The notes: generated by a model from the sequence alone, not told the origin. Counted from the first letter of the stretch, positions 8,035 through 16,673 are shown. The stretch: DNA of 64,000 bases from Paenibacillus sambharensis (GCF_003233845.1 NZ_QKRB01000042.1:1-64000); one strand, 5' to 3'. Made by a program: numbers and translations.

Positions 8035-8472
8035 TTGAATATTCAACATCTGCGAATGAATGAAGAAGGCTTGAACCGTTTCTTTGGACCATTGGAAGCG
8101 AAGATCATGAGCATTATATGGAGCCAGTCCAAAGTGACAATCCGGGAGGTGCAGGAAGCCCTTGGAGAACAGCATCCTCTATCCTTCAATTCGGTTATGA
8201 CGGTTATGAACCGTCTCATAGAGAAAGGCCATCTCAGCAAGGTGTCCGAAGGACGCGGGCGCGGCAAGACAACCCTGTTCATGCCGGTCCAGACCAGGGA
8301 CCAATTTCTCCATGCACAGACGAAGCGTGTTGCCGCAGGCCTTATCAATGAGTTTGGCGACCTTGTTGTCAATCATATGGTAGAGGCAATGGAGGATGCG
8401 GATCCGGCTCTTCTGGAGAGACTGGAATACAAGCTGAACGAAATGAAAGAGCGGCGGACCGGATGCTTATAA
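8035..8472 (+). CDS. BlaI/MecI/CopY family repressor
   Basis: A 145-residue winged-helix repressor of the BlaI/MecI/CopY family. The DNA-binding region reads LGPLEAKIMSIIWSQ-like at 16-32 and SFNSVMTVMNRLIEKGHLSK at about 55-75. It starts with TTG at 8035 behind GGGGGG. The next gene, a BlaR1-like membrane peptidase, overlaps its end by 10 bases, so the two are translationally coupled. In the family the peptidase cleaves the repressor to switch on the operon; no beta-lactamase lies nearby, so the regulon is unclear. Confidence 0.93.
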   Translation: MNIQHLRMNEEGLNRFFGPLEAKIMSIIWSQSKVTIREVQEALGEQHPLSFNSVMTVMNRLIEKGHLSKVSEGRGRGKTTLFMPVQTRDQFLHAQTKRVAAGLINEFGDLVVNHMVEAMEDADPALLERLEYKLNEMKERRTGCL

Positions 8473-9332
8473 GACGGCATGGTTCCTTCGCATGCATAAT
8501 CTTAATTGGAGTGGCCGTATACAGCCTGATGGGATTCATTCTGCTGAAGGATTGGATTACGATCCGTCCGGAATGGGGGTGGCTGAACTGGTTTCATGAG
8601 GCGGTTCAGGCAAGAAGTCTTGCATATAAGGGAACGGTATTGCTGCTACAGTTCATGGTGCTTGTTATTGTGGCCCGGACGGTGTGGTTCGCCCTCCACC
8701 TATTGCTGTCACACCGGAGAAGCATGAACAGGCTGCTTGCCGGCACTCCTGATTTAACCCAGTATAATATTCCGCCTTCGGTGAAAAAGGTGCTCAGCTA
8801 TCCGGTGACGATTATTCATTCCGAGAATCTGTCCGCGTTCGCCGAGGGCTGGTTTCGTCCCCGGATTGTGGTCTCAACAGGCCTGCTATCCACATTTGAG
8901 CCTGAAGAACTGAAGGCGGTTATGCTTCATGAACAATATCACTGCCGACACCGCGATCCTCTGCGCCTCTATATGGTGAAGGTATTGGGAAGAAGTCTGC
9001 GGTGTGTGCCTATGCTGCAGGGCCTTGTCGATTACTACATCATCTGGGATGAGCTCTGCGCGGACAGATATGTCCTGCGTCATATGCTTAGCCCGGAAGG
9101 CTTGGCAGGCGTGCTGCTGAAGTGGTCAGCTTCTGGCAGGTCAGAACAGCCGGTTATTGGAGCGGCAGCAGCAGCCCATTTTGCACCGACGGCGATGAAC
9201 TATCGGATTCTGCAGCTGCTTGAGCCAGGACGTAAGCTGGACGTTCCCCTGTTGAAGCTGTGGAAGGCTGCTGCTACTGCAGCGGGCCTGTTGTTCCTGT
9301 TTATGATGTCGATCGATGTTTGCGGCCTGTAA
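8463..9332 (+). CDS. BlaR1-like M56 membrane metallopeptidase
   Basis: A 289-residue multi-span membrane protein of peptidase family M56. Helices are visible at about 10-28, 57-80 and at the C-terminus (AATAAGLLFLFMMS), and the zinc site HEQYH is at 156-160. Genuine BlaR1/MecR1 sensors are about 590 aa and end with an extracellular penicillin-binding domain; that domain is absent here. The protein can thus cleave its partner BlaI-like repressor in principle but must sense something other than a beta-lactam through a fused domain. Confidence 0.88.
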   Translation: MLIRRHGSFACIILIGVAVYSLMGFILLKDWITIRPEWGWLNWFHEAVQARSLAYKGTVLLLQFMVLVIVARTVWFALHLLLSHRRSMNRLLAGTPDLTQYNIPPSVKKVLSYPVTIIHSENLSAFAEGWFRPRIVVSTGLLSTFEPEELKAVMLHEQYHCRHRDPLRLYMVKVLGRSLRCVPMLQGLVDYYIIWDELCADRYVLRHMLSPEGLAGVLLKWSASGRSEQPVIGAAAAAHFAPTAMNYRILQLLEPGRKLDVPLLKLWKAAATAAGLLFLFMMSIDVCGL

Positions 9333-9374
9333 TGCGGTAGCTCGGTGAAGAGGGCTTCACGCTGGGGAATATAG

Positions 9375-9419
9375 AAAAAGGCAGTTCAAGTCATCCAGGA
9401 TGATTTGAACTGCCTTTTT
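9375..9419. terminator. Bidirectional intrinsic terminator
   Basis: A perfect 15-bp stem (9375-9389 with 9405-9419) flanked by A5 and T5, so it works on both strands. It separates the BlaR1-like gene from the convergent DUF3817 gene. Confidence 0.92.
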
Positions 9420-9430
9420 CTGCTTAGTCG

Positions 9431-9721
9431 TTACGCCTCAAGCTTCAGCTTGCGGTCAAGCAGGAATGGCCCGAATGGAACGAATGCGGAAGCAACGGCA
9501 GCGGCAACCCGCGTAATTTTCCATCTCTTCACGAACGTGACATGAGCGATTGCCAGAAGATACAAGACGAACAGCAGACCATGCAGTCCGCCTACTACGG
9601 CTACCGCTTGGGGCATGTCCGCCCAGTATTTAAGCGGCATAGCAATGAAGAGCAGCAGGATGAATGAAATGCCTTCTGCGATGCCAATGTAGCGGACGCG
9701 GCTGATTACATTACCGAGCAT
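9431..9721 (-). CDS. DUF3817 membrane protein
   Basis: A 96-residue integral membrane protein of the DUF3817 family with about three hydrophobic helices (ISFILLLFIAMPLKY, GLHGLLFVLYLLAIAH, AAVASAFVPFGPFLLD). The start at 9721 follows TGGAGG by 9 bases; a longer frame from 9736 starts within that site. Function unknown. Its upstream region carries a TGTGA-N6-TCACT palindrome and a Fur-like sequence, suggesting control by oxygen status or iron. Confidence 0.88.
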   Translation of the reverse strand: MLGNVISRVRYIGIAEGISFILLLFIAMPLKYWADMPQAVAVVGGLHGLLFVLYLLAIAHVTFVKRWKITRVAAAVASAFVPFGPFLLDRKLKLEA

Positions 9722-9746
9722 AGATTTAACCTCCATTAGTTAGGGG

Positions 9747-9762
9747 TGTGATATTTATCACT
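9747..9762. promoter_or_regulatory. Candidate Fnr/Crp-type site
   Basis: TGTGATATTTATCACT matches TGTGA-N6-TCACA at 9 of 10 fixed positions. It is 26 bases upstream of the DUF3817 start codon. Bacillus Fnr uses this consensus. Confidence 0.45.
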
Positions 9763-9780
9763 GCAATGATATTCATTATA
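9762..9780. promoter_or_regulatory. Weak Fur-box-like sequence
   Basis: TGCAATGATATTCATTATA matches the 19-bp Fur consensus at 14 of 19 positions with an intact AATGA-N3-TCATT core. It abuts the Fnr-like site before the DUF3817 gene. Confidence 0.35.
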
Positions 9781-9965
9781 ACCGACACAGCTCCAGCCGT
9801 GAGAAAATCTGCGAATTGTTCAGCAAATATTCAATTGTTAATGAATTGTTATGCATATCGGGCAAGCCTTAGGAATTCATGTGTGATCATGCTTAAAGTC
9901 GTTTAATAGTGAATAAGTCTAGATGTTGGGCTGCAAGAAGAAAGGGAGTGGGAAGGGTGATCGGT

Positions 9966-11105
9966 GTGACCATGCATATTCGGACAGCTGCTGTTATGGT
10001 GGCAGCCGTCCTGACAATAATTGGCTGCAGCAATGAGAGTAAGCCAGCCCCTGCCGGGCAGCAGGACAGCAGAGAAGCTGCGGACACAATAACGGAGCAG
10101 CAGGCAGTAAACAACGACTCAGCGGAAGAGTCTGGGGGGTATGAAGTTATTGCAACTGATCTGGAGAGCCCTTGGTCCATTGCGCCGCATGAGAATGTGA
10201 TTTACATCAGTGAAAGAGAGGGCACTATCGCCAGAGTAGAAGGACAGGAGCTGACAAGGGAAGCCGTTAACGTGAAGCAGCCTGTCGTCCAACGCGGCGA
10301 AGGCGGGCTTCTTGGTCTTGAGCTGTTTCCGGATTTTGGGGAAACGGCTAGAGCCTACGCTTACCATACCTACGAAACGGAAGGGGAATTGATGAACCGG
10401 ATCGTTGTACTGGAGCGGACGGAGGGCCAATGGAACGAAGTGGACGTGATACTGGAAGGTATACCGGGGGCTATGTTCCATGATGGCGGCAGACTGAAGC
10501 TTGGCCCCGATGGCTATCTCTATGCAACTACCGGCGATGCACAGCAGGAAGAGCTGGCTCAGCAGCTGGAAAGTCTGGCAGGAAAAATCTTGCGTATGAA
10601 CAGGGATGGGAGTGTTCCGGAGGATAATCCGTTTGCTGGCTCCCTTGTTTATTCCTACGGCCATCGTAATCCGCAGGGCATCGCCTGGTCAAATGACGGG
10701 AACATGTACAGCATGGAGCATGGACCTTCCGGTAGCCCTGGCGGGCATGATGAGCTCAATATCATACAGCCTGGCTTGAATTACGGCTGGCCGGCGATCA
10801 TCGGCGATGAAACGAGTGAGGGTATGGAGCAGCCGCTGTATCATTCCGGCAACGATACGCTTGCCCCTTCGGGCATGGAGGTCAGCAATAATGGCGATAT
10901 TCTGGCAGCTGGTCTGATGAGCGAGCAGCTGGTCCGTTTCTCGCCTGATGGTGTGCTTGAAGAGATTGTGCTGGATGAGGTGGGAAGAATCCGGGATGTA
11001 AGGTTCCATAACGGACAGCTGTATGTGATAACGAACAATACGGATGGACGGGGAAACCCTGGTTCAGAGGATGACCGGCTTTTGCGTATGGAGCTGGAGC
11101 AATAA
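9966..11105 (+). CDS. PQQ-dependent sugar dehydrogenase-like lipoprotein
   Basis: About 379 residues with a lipoprotein signal (MHIRTAAVMVAAVLTIIGC, lipobox ending at the Cys) and then a six-bladed beta-propeller of the glucose/sorbosone dehydrogenase family (opening YEVIATDLESPWSIAP, later HDGGRLKLGPDGYLYATTGD and YGHRNPQGIAW). Such enzymes oxidise aldoses outside the membrane with PQQ, calcium bound. I start at the GTG at 9966; the ATG at 9972 is equally possible. No PQQ synthesis gene is in the window, so the protein may use imported PQQ or have lost the enzymatic role. Confidence 0.88.
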   Translation: MTMHIRTAAVMVAAVLTIIGCSNESKPAPAGQQDSREAADTITEQQAVNNDSAEESGGYEVIATDLESPWSIAPHENVIYISEREGTIARVEGQELTREAVNVKQPVVQRGEGGLLGLELFPDFGETARAYAYHTYETEGELMNRIVVLERTEGQWNEVDVILEGIPGAMFHDGGRLKLGPDGYLYATTGDAQQEELAQQLESLAGKILRMNRDGSVPEDNPFAGSLVYSYGHRNPQGIAWSNDGNMYSMEHGPSGSPGGHDELNIIQPGLNYGWPAIIGDETSEGMEQPLYHSGNDTLAPSGMEVSNNGDILAAGLMSEQLVRFSPDGVLEEIVLDEVGRIRDVRFHNGQLYVITNNTDGRGNPGSEDDRLLRMELEQ

Positions 11106-11194
11106 GTCGCCCCGTTAACCCTCTCCCTAGTAGGGCAAGAGCCTTCTGCTCACGCAGTATCGATCAAGGCTAACAGGGAAGGAGAGTGCTAAGA

Positions 11195-11641
11195 ATGCGT
11201 TTTCAGGTGAAACGTGATATCCGCTATATTGTCGGCGGATTGTTATGCGTGGCTGTTATTGATCTCGTATTGGTGCTGCCGCATTGGATGAACAAGGGCT
11301 CATCGCTAACCGAGAACCTGTGGTTTTTACTGCTGGCTTTTGCAATCAGCTGGCTTGTTATGTGGTTATTTTTCGATATTTCCTATAAAATGGAAGATGA
11401 TGCGCTGGTTATTTCGGCAGGTCCATTTCGCAGCCGTATACCATACGAAAATATAACTAAGATTTCGAAAGCGAAGGAGATACAAGCCGGTTACCGGCCG
11501 CTCCTGGCCTCTGATGCGCTGGAAATCCATTACTGCTCAGGGGTGTTCTCTAGTGTAAAGCTGTCTCCCCGTGATAAGCAGCGTTTCCTGGAGGAATTAA
11601 TCAAGCGATGTCCATCTCTTATCATTGGACCGCTTGTATAG
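11195..11641 (+). CDS. PH-domain membrane protein (DUF1200-like)
   Basis: A 148-residue protein with two N-terminal membrane helices (YIVGGLLCVAVIDLVLVLP and NLWFLLLAFAISWLVMWLFF) followed by a small beta-rich domain like the bacterial PH domain of the YyaB/DUF1200 type (YKMEDDALVISAGPFRSRIP, then EILIKRC-like end). It starts at the ATG at 11195, 10 bases after AAGGAG; the GTG at 11186 is too close to the site. It is 30 bases ahead of the next membrane gene. Function unknown. Confidence 0.8.
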   Translation: MRFQVKRDIRYIVGGLLCVAVIDLVLVLPHWMNKGSSLTENLWFLLLAFAISWLVMWLFFDISYKMEDDALVISAGPFRSRIPYENITKISKAKEIQAGYRPLLASDALEIHYCSGVFSSVKLSPRDKQRFLEELIKRCPSLIIGPLV

Positions 11642-11670
11642 CCTGTTATTTACATGTGATAGGGGGATTT

Positions 11671-12147
11671 GTGTTGGCAGAACGTTCAATAAGCGATACT
11701 CCCCGGAGGCTGGCTGCGCTGAGGCGCTTATTGACCGTGATGGTCGCTCTGCTTTCTTACATTGGCGGGTGCGCGTTATTAGTCCTGGTAAGCGGCATGT
11801 GGCTTGTAGAAGCACCTCAGGTCACGCTGTCCTTTCTATTTTGGACTTTCATGCCTTATGCAACAATGGGAGCTCCGTTCTACTGGATGCTCTGCTCGGT
11901 GATCACCAGACGGCTTGGACGCAATAAAAAGGCTATGCTGATGAGCATCCTGGTCTGCGGATTGTATTTTGTAGTGCCGGCTGCGCTAGTCTATATCATG
12001 CTGCTTATCCCGGTTCCAGAGCTGCTTGTTTCGCGGGCAGCGCTGATGTTCTATATACTGTTCGGTAGTTCAGGAATTCTGTTCGGTTTCGGCTACAGCA
12101 TTGTTCAGCGGCTTGTGAGCGCAGAATCTGAGCTGTCGATAAAATAG
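11671..12147 (+). CDS. Hypothetical four-helix membrane protein
   Basis: About 158 residues with four hydrophobic helices (around LLTVMVALLSYIGGCALLVL, FLFWTFMPYATMGAPFYWML, LMSILVCGLYFVVPAALVYI and ALMFYILFGSSGILFGFGY). I recognise no family. The start is taken at GTG 11671 or the adjacent TTG, 4 to 7 bases after AGGGGGA; the frame is open further upstream but overlaps the previous gene. It ends at the terminator at 12146. Confidence 0.75.
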   Translation: MLAERSISDTPRRLAALRRLLTVMVALLSYIGGCALLVLVSGMWLVEAPQVTLSFLFWTFMPYATMGAPFYWMLCSVITRRLGRNKKAMLMSILVCGLYFVVPAALVYIMLLIPVPELLVSRAALMFYILFGSSGILFGFGYSIVQRLVSAESELSIK

Positions 12148-12187
12148 GGGACTTGCCAGGAATTTGATGTTCCTTAGCCAGTCCCCT
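12146..12187. terminator. Intrinsic terminator between convergent genes
   Basis: AGGGGACT (12146-12153) pairs with AGTCCCCT (12180-12187), with a further inner stem, then a T-rich run GTTTATTTATT. It overlaps the stop codon of the membrane protein gene and faces nrdD. Confidence 0.85.
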
Positions 12188-12245
12188 GTTTATTTATTCG
12201 TTGTTACAGTAACCCATGCACCGACTCTTCATTTACCGCTTGCTC

Positions 12246-14171
12246 TTAAAGCTCTTCGGCCTTCAGGCGCTTGCGCGAATTCCAGTCAAACCGACGGGCA
12301 TTGCTCCAGAAGTTATAATCTCCCGTATAGTAGCCTTCCTGATCAACCTTAAGCCGCTTGCGCGCAATCATCTTGACATAGCCGATTACCCGGCTGAAGG
12401 TAGCGATGTCATCACTGCCGCATACCGGGCAGGCGTCTATATGTTTGCCGTCTTCAGCAATGATCGGCTGGCCGCAGGACAAGCAGCTGGTTAAGGTGGG
12501 AGTCAGCGTTATGTACTGGATTGGCTTATCGAACAGCTTGCGCAGGTAGGCAGCGAGCTGAACAGGCGGCACCTTGCTCTCAACAAAATGGTGAAGGATG
12601 CTTCCTGATGTCGCATACGCCTGGAACTCGGCGCTGTTCTCCGCCTGCCGCAGGAAGTCATCCTCACTGAAAGGCAGCATACAGCCGGAGGTCAGGAACA
12701 CGTCATCGCCGGTACCCTGGACATAAATCTTCCTTCCGCGGGACTTGGCCCATTTGACGTCGTGGCGGGCCAGCTTGATGGCGGCATTTTCCCCCGGGGC
12801 GTATTCAATGCCGCAAGCTACCTTATCCCGTGCAATAAAACCGTTAATCGTCTCGGTCATAAACTGCATCAGGCGGTGAGCGAGCTGCTTGCCCTCCGGA
12901 TTGTCCATGCCCCCGGCATAGCCTATGTTAACAAGGCCTTCATGCATGCCGGTTACCGCAAACACGTTGAAATAGTTGGCAAGATCCCGGTTAAGGGCGA
13001 AGAAGGTCGGGAACAGCTCCTTGTTGCATTCGATCCATCTGCGCTTGGCCATATGGCCCTCCTGCATAATGTTCAAGAGTTCGGTAATTGCCGGGTAAAG
13101 CTGGTTTTCGTCCTGCCCGTACTCCATCAGCACACGGTTCATATTCAGATTTAATACCTGTACCGCGCCTGTCGAGCCGGTCGAGCTGCCGAATATTCCG
13201 CTGCCCACACGCGACAGGACTGACAGATCAATTTGCAGGCGGCAGCAGAGACTGCGGCTTACTTCAGGATCTCTCGGTTTTATGTATGGATTGAGGCTTC
13301 TGTAATGCTCATTCTGAAAAGGAGTGGTCCGGAAATTCTCAAAGTACACACCGCCCCAATGGTACATACTGTCCAGCAGTTCCAGCAGCAGCTTATTGCC
13401 GTAATCGAAGTGGTCATCCACCGGGACGGTAAGCAGCGGGAAGGTGAAGGGGATGCCGTTGCCTGTTCCCTGTTTCATAACGGAAATAACAGCTTGATTG
13501 ATCCGGTCAAAATAATCCGCCGGTATATCGCTGTACCGGATATCGAGCGGTTCACCGCCTACGACAATGAAATCATCCTTAATCTCATCTGACGGCTTGC
13601 CGAATTCCATCGTGATATTCGTAAAGGCGGATTGCGAGCCAGCGCGAAGCGGCATATTCATCTCCCAGATGAGACTCTGGAACATCTGCTCCAGCTCGTC
13701 TTCACCAATGCTTCGGCCATTCTGTGTTTCCTCGTAGTAGAGGTAGGAAGCCGAAACCGTCGTCATTTGCGAGAGCATAACAGCGCCCGATACCTGCTGG
13801 GACATAAGGACAACAACATTGCTGAAGTGGCGAAGCAAGGTTTCCAGACGGCGCGTTGGCTTGGAGATCAGCATGTTCTTGGCAAGCGTCGGTATTCCCT
13901 GCAGGGCGATATCCTTACAGGAAACACTGAGACAGTAAGGGCTGAGCTGCTTGTCGTGGATATAGACAACTCCGTCATGATACAGATCGCGGAGCTTGGA
14001 CGGCAGGATGTGTTCAAGAAGATATTCCTCCTCCGCATGGTTGCTGAGGTTATGGCGAAGCAGAGGCAGCGAATAGACATAGTTGCTGTTCTCCCGCTTC
14101 AGATAATCAGCTTGCTTGGATTCAGACTGGGATGTAAAGGTGTTAATAATATCGGTTGTATGACGAAACAT
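12246..14171 (-). CDS. nrdD: Anaerobic ribonucleoside-triphosphate reductase
   Basis: Class III ribonucleotide reductase (641 aa), a glycyl-radical enzyme making dNTPs without oxygen. The C-terminal radical motif RVIGYVK places the radical glycine near residue 597, just after the zinc knuckle CLSCGQ...CPVCG. The N-terminus goes directly into the catalytic domain and I see no ATP-cone, making it shorter than the roughly 710-aa E. coli enzyme. ATG 14171 follows GGAGG; an in-frame TTG at 14186 lies before that site. It is second in the operon, 48 bases after nrdG, which activates it. Confidence 0.96.
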   Translation of the reverse strand: MFRHTTDIINTFTSQSESKQADYLKRENSNYVYSLPLLRHNLSNHAEEEYLLEHILPSKLRDLYHDGVVYIHDKQLSPYCLSVSCKDIALQGIPTLAKNMLISKPTRRLETLLRHFSNVVVLMSQQVSGAVMLSQMTTVSASYLYYEETQNGRSIGEDELEQMFQSLIWEMNMPLRAGSQSAFTNITMEFGKPSDEIKDDFIVVGGEPLDIRYSDIPADYFDRINQAVISVMKQGTGNGIPFTFPLLTVPVDDHFDYGNKLLLELLDSMYHWGGVYFENFRTTPFQNEHYRSLNPYIKPRDPEVSRSLCCRLQIDLSVLSRVGSGIFGSSTGSTGAVQVLNLNMNRVLMEYGQDENQLYPAITELLNIMQEGHMAKRRWIECNKELFPTFFALNRDLANYFNVFAVTGMHEGLVNIGYAGGMDNPEGKQLAHRLMQFMTETINGFIARDKVACGIEYAPGENAAIKLARHDVKWAKSRGRKIYVQGTGDDVFLTSGCMLPFSEDDFLRQAENSAEFQAYATSGSILHHFVESKVPPVQLAAYLRKLFDKPIQYITLTPTLTSCLSCGQPIIAEDGKHIDACPVCGSDDIATFSRVIGYVKMIARKRLKVDQEGYYTGDYNFWSNARRFDWNSRKRLKAEEL

Positions 14172-14219
14172 GCTGGAAACCTCCAATAGAGTGTGATAGC
14201 TGCCGCTCTCCTGTCAGGA

Positions 14220-14882
14220 TCACGGCAGCGGCTGATGATAAGGATTCAGATCGTAAGGCACGCTGCTGTGGTGGCGGGCATTCAGGCTGACCACATATTC
14301 GCGGATATGCTCGAAGAATTCCGGGCTGAGAATGGGATACTGCACAGTTCTGATTCTGCTGTAAGGACTGTTGTGCCGGATGACCAGCTCGATGGATTGA
14401 AGCATGTCATCCCGGAAGCGGACAGAGGGCACGGTCCCAATGACGGCCTGATAGATCGCCGAGTCTTCGGCCGGATCAAGGCAGTGATAGGGCAGCTTCA
14501 TATCAATGTGCACACCGTCGGCCAGACCATCTGCGAGCAGCCGCTCCAGCTTCCTGGGGTAGGAGCCGTTCGTGAGCAGGACGATTACTCCGCGAAATAC
14601 GTCTCGGACTGCGCGCAGAAACTGCTCAATGTCCTCAAGCGGATTGATCAGGAACTCCCCGCCGCTGAACAACACGGCATCCATCAGCTGATCTGCAGAC
14701 TTCAGGCGCTCTGCAACATTATGCGGAGTTAAGGGGTTAACAGGTTTGCCGGCAATAAGCTCATCGTAGTTATGGCAGCCGAAACAGCGCATGTTGCATC
14801 CGTTCCAGGCATGAATAAGCAGGGAGGTATGCCCTGGCAGGTCGTGAAAGGTGCGCGTGAATTGCGGATAAAAGAGAAGCAT
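14220..14882 (-). CDS. nrdG: Anaerobic ribonucleotide reductase activase
   Basis: A 220-residue radical SAM protein that installs the glycyl radical on NrdD. The cluster motif CNMRCFGC (CxxxCxxC) lies near residue 29, followed by FSGGEFLINP (SAM-binding GGE). It is first in a two-gene operon with nrdD; the order nrdG-nrdD is the reverse of E. coli. AAGGAA precedes the ATG. The promoter region at 14943-15012 carries two NrdR-like boxes and an Fnr-like site, so expression is probably induced by oxygen lack and repressed by high dATP/ATP. Confidence 0.95.
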   Translation of the reverse strand: MLLFYPQFTRTFHDLPGHTSLLIHAWNGCNMRCFGCHNYDELIAGKPVNPLTPHNVAERLKSADQLMDAVLFSGGEFLINPLEDIEQFLRAVRDVFRGVIVLLTNGSYPRKLERLLADGLADGVHIDMKLPYHCLDPAEDSAIYQAVIGTVPSVRFRDDMLQSIELVIRHNSPYSRIRTVQYPILSPEFFEHIREYVVSLNARHHSSVPYDLNPYHQPLP

Positions 14883-14942
14883 GACAGGTTCCTTTCCAAG
14901 GAATGGATAAATTCGTATTTGATCACTGAAAATGATTGTCTT

Positions 14943-14990
14943 GCACTATATTTAGTCGCGTGATTCGTATCGTAATACAAGATATAGTGT
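14943..14990 (-). promoter_or_regulatory. Pair of NrdR boxes
   Basis: The box at 14975-14990, ATACAAGATATAGTGT, matches the reverse of the NrdR consensus ACACWATATHTTGTGT at 15 of 16 positions. A weaker box, GCACTATATTTAGTCG, is at 14943-14958 (12 of 16). They start 32 bases apart, about three helical turns, as usual for paired NrdR boxes. They lie 61-108 bases before the nrdG start. Confidence 0.78.
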
Positions 14991-14996
14991 TGTAGA

Positions 14997-15012
14997 AGTG
15001 ATTGGCGTCACA
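14997..15012 (-). promoter_or_regulatory. Candidate Fnr site of nrdGD
   Basis: AGTGATTGGCGTCACA matches TGTGA-N6-TCACA at 9 of 10 positions. A possible -10 on the minus strand, TATTAC (14972-14977), is 30 bases downstream centre to centre, which places the site close to the -41.5 position used for Fnr activation. Confidence 0.6.
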
Positions 15013-15132
15013 TAATGCTGAAAAAGATCGGGGATTCCCTATATCCAACAACCTGGAAATCTGGTACATTAACAATAAGTAAAGGCACACATATTTCCAT
15101 AATTTCAGCTTGTGCGCAGGAGTGATAGGAGA

Positions 15133-15594
15133 ATGACAGTGTATCGTTTTGCAGTGAGAAAGGCAGGTGGACAGGACATTGAGCAGGCCGCCGAATTATT
15201 TAATGCCTATCGAATGTTTTACGGGCAGGAGCCGGATATGGAGGGGGCGAGGGCTTTTTTAACGGAACGGTTATCCCGGAATGAATCGGTATTCTTTATC
15301 GTTTGGGATGAGGCGACAGGGCGCGCTGCTGGCTTTACGCAGCTGTATCCGAGTTTCTCCTCCGTTTCCATGAAGCCGGTGTGGACATTGAATGACTTGT
15401 ATGTACGGGAAGAATTCCGGGGCAAAGGTGCTGTTCAGCTCCTTATGGAGGAGTCGAGGAGGCTCGCGGCAGCTACCGGCGCGAAGGGGCTTCAGCTGTC
15501 AACCGCCATTGACAACAAACGGGCACAGGCAGTGTATGAGCGCTGCGGCTACAAGCGGGACGAAGAGTTCTATACATACAGCCTGACGTTCTAA
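15133..15594 (+). CDS. GNAT family N-acetyltransferase
   Basis: A 153-residue GNAT acetyltransferase using acetyl-CoA. The acetyl-CoA loop is visible in LNDLYVREEFRGKGAVQLLM (R/Q-x-x-G-x-G/A) and the C-terminal YERCGYKRDEEFYTY is typical. The start is ATG 15133, 11 bases after CAGGAG; the GTG at 15139 is an alternative with a closer site. It is divergent from nrdG. The substrate is unknown. Confidence 0.9.
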   Translation: MTVYRFAVRKAGGQDIEQAAELFNAYRMFYGQEPDMEGARAFLTERLSRNESVFFIVWDEATGRAAGFTQLYPSFSSVSMKPVWTLNDLYVREEFRGKGAVQLLMEESRRLAAATGAKGLQLSTAIDNKRAQAVYERCGYKRDEEFYTYSLTF

Positions 15595-15647
15595 CCTGGA
15601 GGCAGCGGATATTCGCGCTTAAGGAATGCTGGGAAGGGCGGTAAGCA

Positions 15648-16094
15648 ATGAAGCAGTTCAGGAGGTACAGGATAACCAGTATGACAGCCCTCGGACTTTT
15701 GCTTATATACACCTGTCTGCTGGTCTACTGGATGTTCTTTGCCTTTGATCGTTCGGAAGGAATGGTTAGAAGGGGCTACTCGTACAATTTAACGCCCTTC
15801 TCCACAATTCTGCAATTTCTGAATATTCAGCAATATAATGTTAAAATATGGGCCACCAACCTGATTGGTAATGTTGGCGTATTCCTGCCGTATGGCATTT
15901 TGCTGCCTGTCGTTGTTAGACAGCTAAAGTTCAGGTGGTTCTTAGCGGGTTTTATTCTATGGATAACACTGGTGGAGCTGATACAAATGCTCAGCAGGAG
16001 AGGGAGCTTTGACATCGACGATGTCATACTCAACTCACTGGGGGCTTGTATAGGCTGGGCGGCATACGCCTCTGTAAAACGTATTATTCGATAA
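15648..16094 (+). CDS. VanZ family protein
   Basis: A 148-residue membrane protein of the VanZ family with about four helices. Typical features are the early YNLTPFSTI motif, the central NLIGNVGVFLPYGILLP and the late ...FDIDDVILNSLGACIGW. VanZ confers low-level teicoplanin resistance in some enterococci, but chromosomal homologues have no established role. Ribosome site AGGGCGG. Confidence 0.92.
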   Translation: MKQFRRYRITSMTALGLLLIYTCLLVYWMFFAFDRSEGMVRRGYSYNLTPFSTILQFLNIQQYNVKIWATNLIGNVGVFLPYGILLPVVVRQLKFRWFLAGFILWITLVELIQMLSRRGSFDIDDVILNSLGACIGWAAYASVKRIIR

Positions 16095-16139
16095 CAGACT
16101 GCTGCCTGGCCGCAATAATACGATAAGGTGGTGTCACAT

Positions 16140-16658
16140 ATGACAGGAAGAGGACAGTTGTTGGCCGATTTCCGCGAATGGATTGAGTATGTGAAGGAGC
16201 TGGAACGTCTGAGTCTGGAGGCTTGGAGCCGGCCTGTCGGCCCTGGGAAGTGGTCGGTTAAGGAGGTCGTAAGCCATATCATGCTGTGGGACAAAACATT
16301 CTGCGAAGAGGCGATTGAGCGGATTTACCGGGATGAGCCGCTGACGGTAAGGCATCTTGACTACGACCGCTTCAACGCAGATGCGTCCCGTTACGGGCTT
16401 GCGGCCAGTATCCAGCACTTGTCTGACCAGTCGATCCGCTACCGTGAGCGTATTATTGATCTGATTCAATCATTGTCAGAGGAAAGCTATTCCCGCACCT
16501 ATCTGGATGGGGACAGACAGATGTTTAAGGTAGAGCAGTACCTGCATGACTTTATTGCGCATGACCGTCATCATATGAAACAAATTCGCAGCGTGCTGGC
16601 AGCTGACAAGAGCCTGCTTAACAGGGGTAGCGAACCGGACGGCTTGGCGGTCATGTAA
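16140..16658 (+). CDS. DinB/YfiT-like four-helix protein
   Basis: A 172-residue DinB-superfamily protein. The three-histidine metal site pattern is suggested by SHIMLWDKTF and the C-terminal FIAHDRHHMKQI. Members include thiol transferases using bacillithiol, and uncharacterised metal-binding proteins. ATG 16140 follows AAGGTGG by about 5 bases; the GTG at 16128 is within it. It is 15 bases before the PhzF gene, probably cotranscribed. A second DinB-like protein is at 32287. Confidence 0.82.
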   Translation: MTGRGQLLADFREWIEYVKELERLSLEAWSRPVGPGKWSVKEVVSHIMLWDKTFCEEAIERIYRDEPLTVRHLDYDRFNADASRYGLAASIQHLSDQSIRYRERIIDLIQSLSEESYSRTYLDGDRQMFKVEQYLHDFIAHDRHHMKQIRSVLAADKSLLNRGSEPDGLAVM

Positions 16659-16673
16659 CTGGAGGCATAGAGT

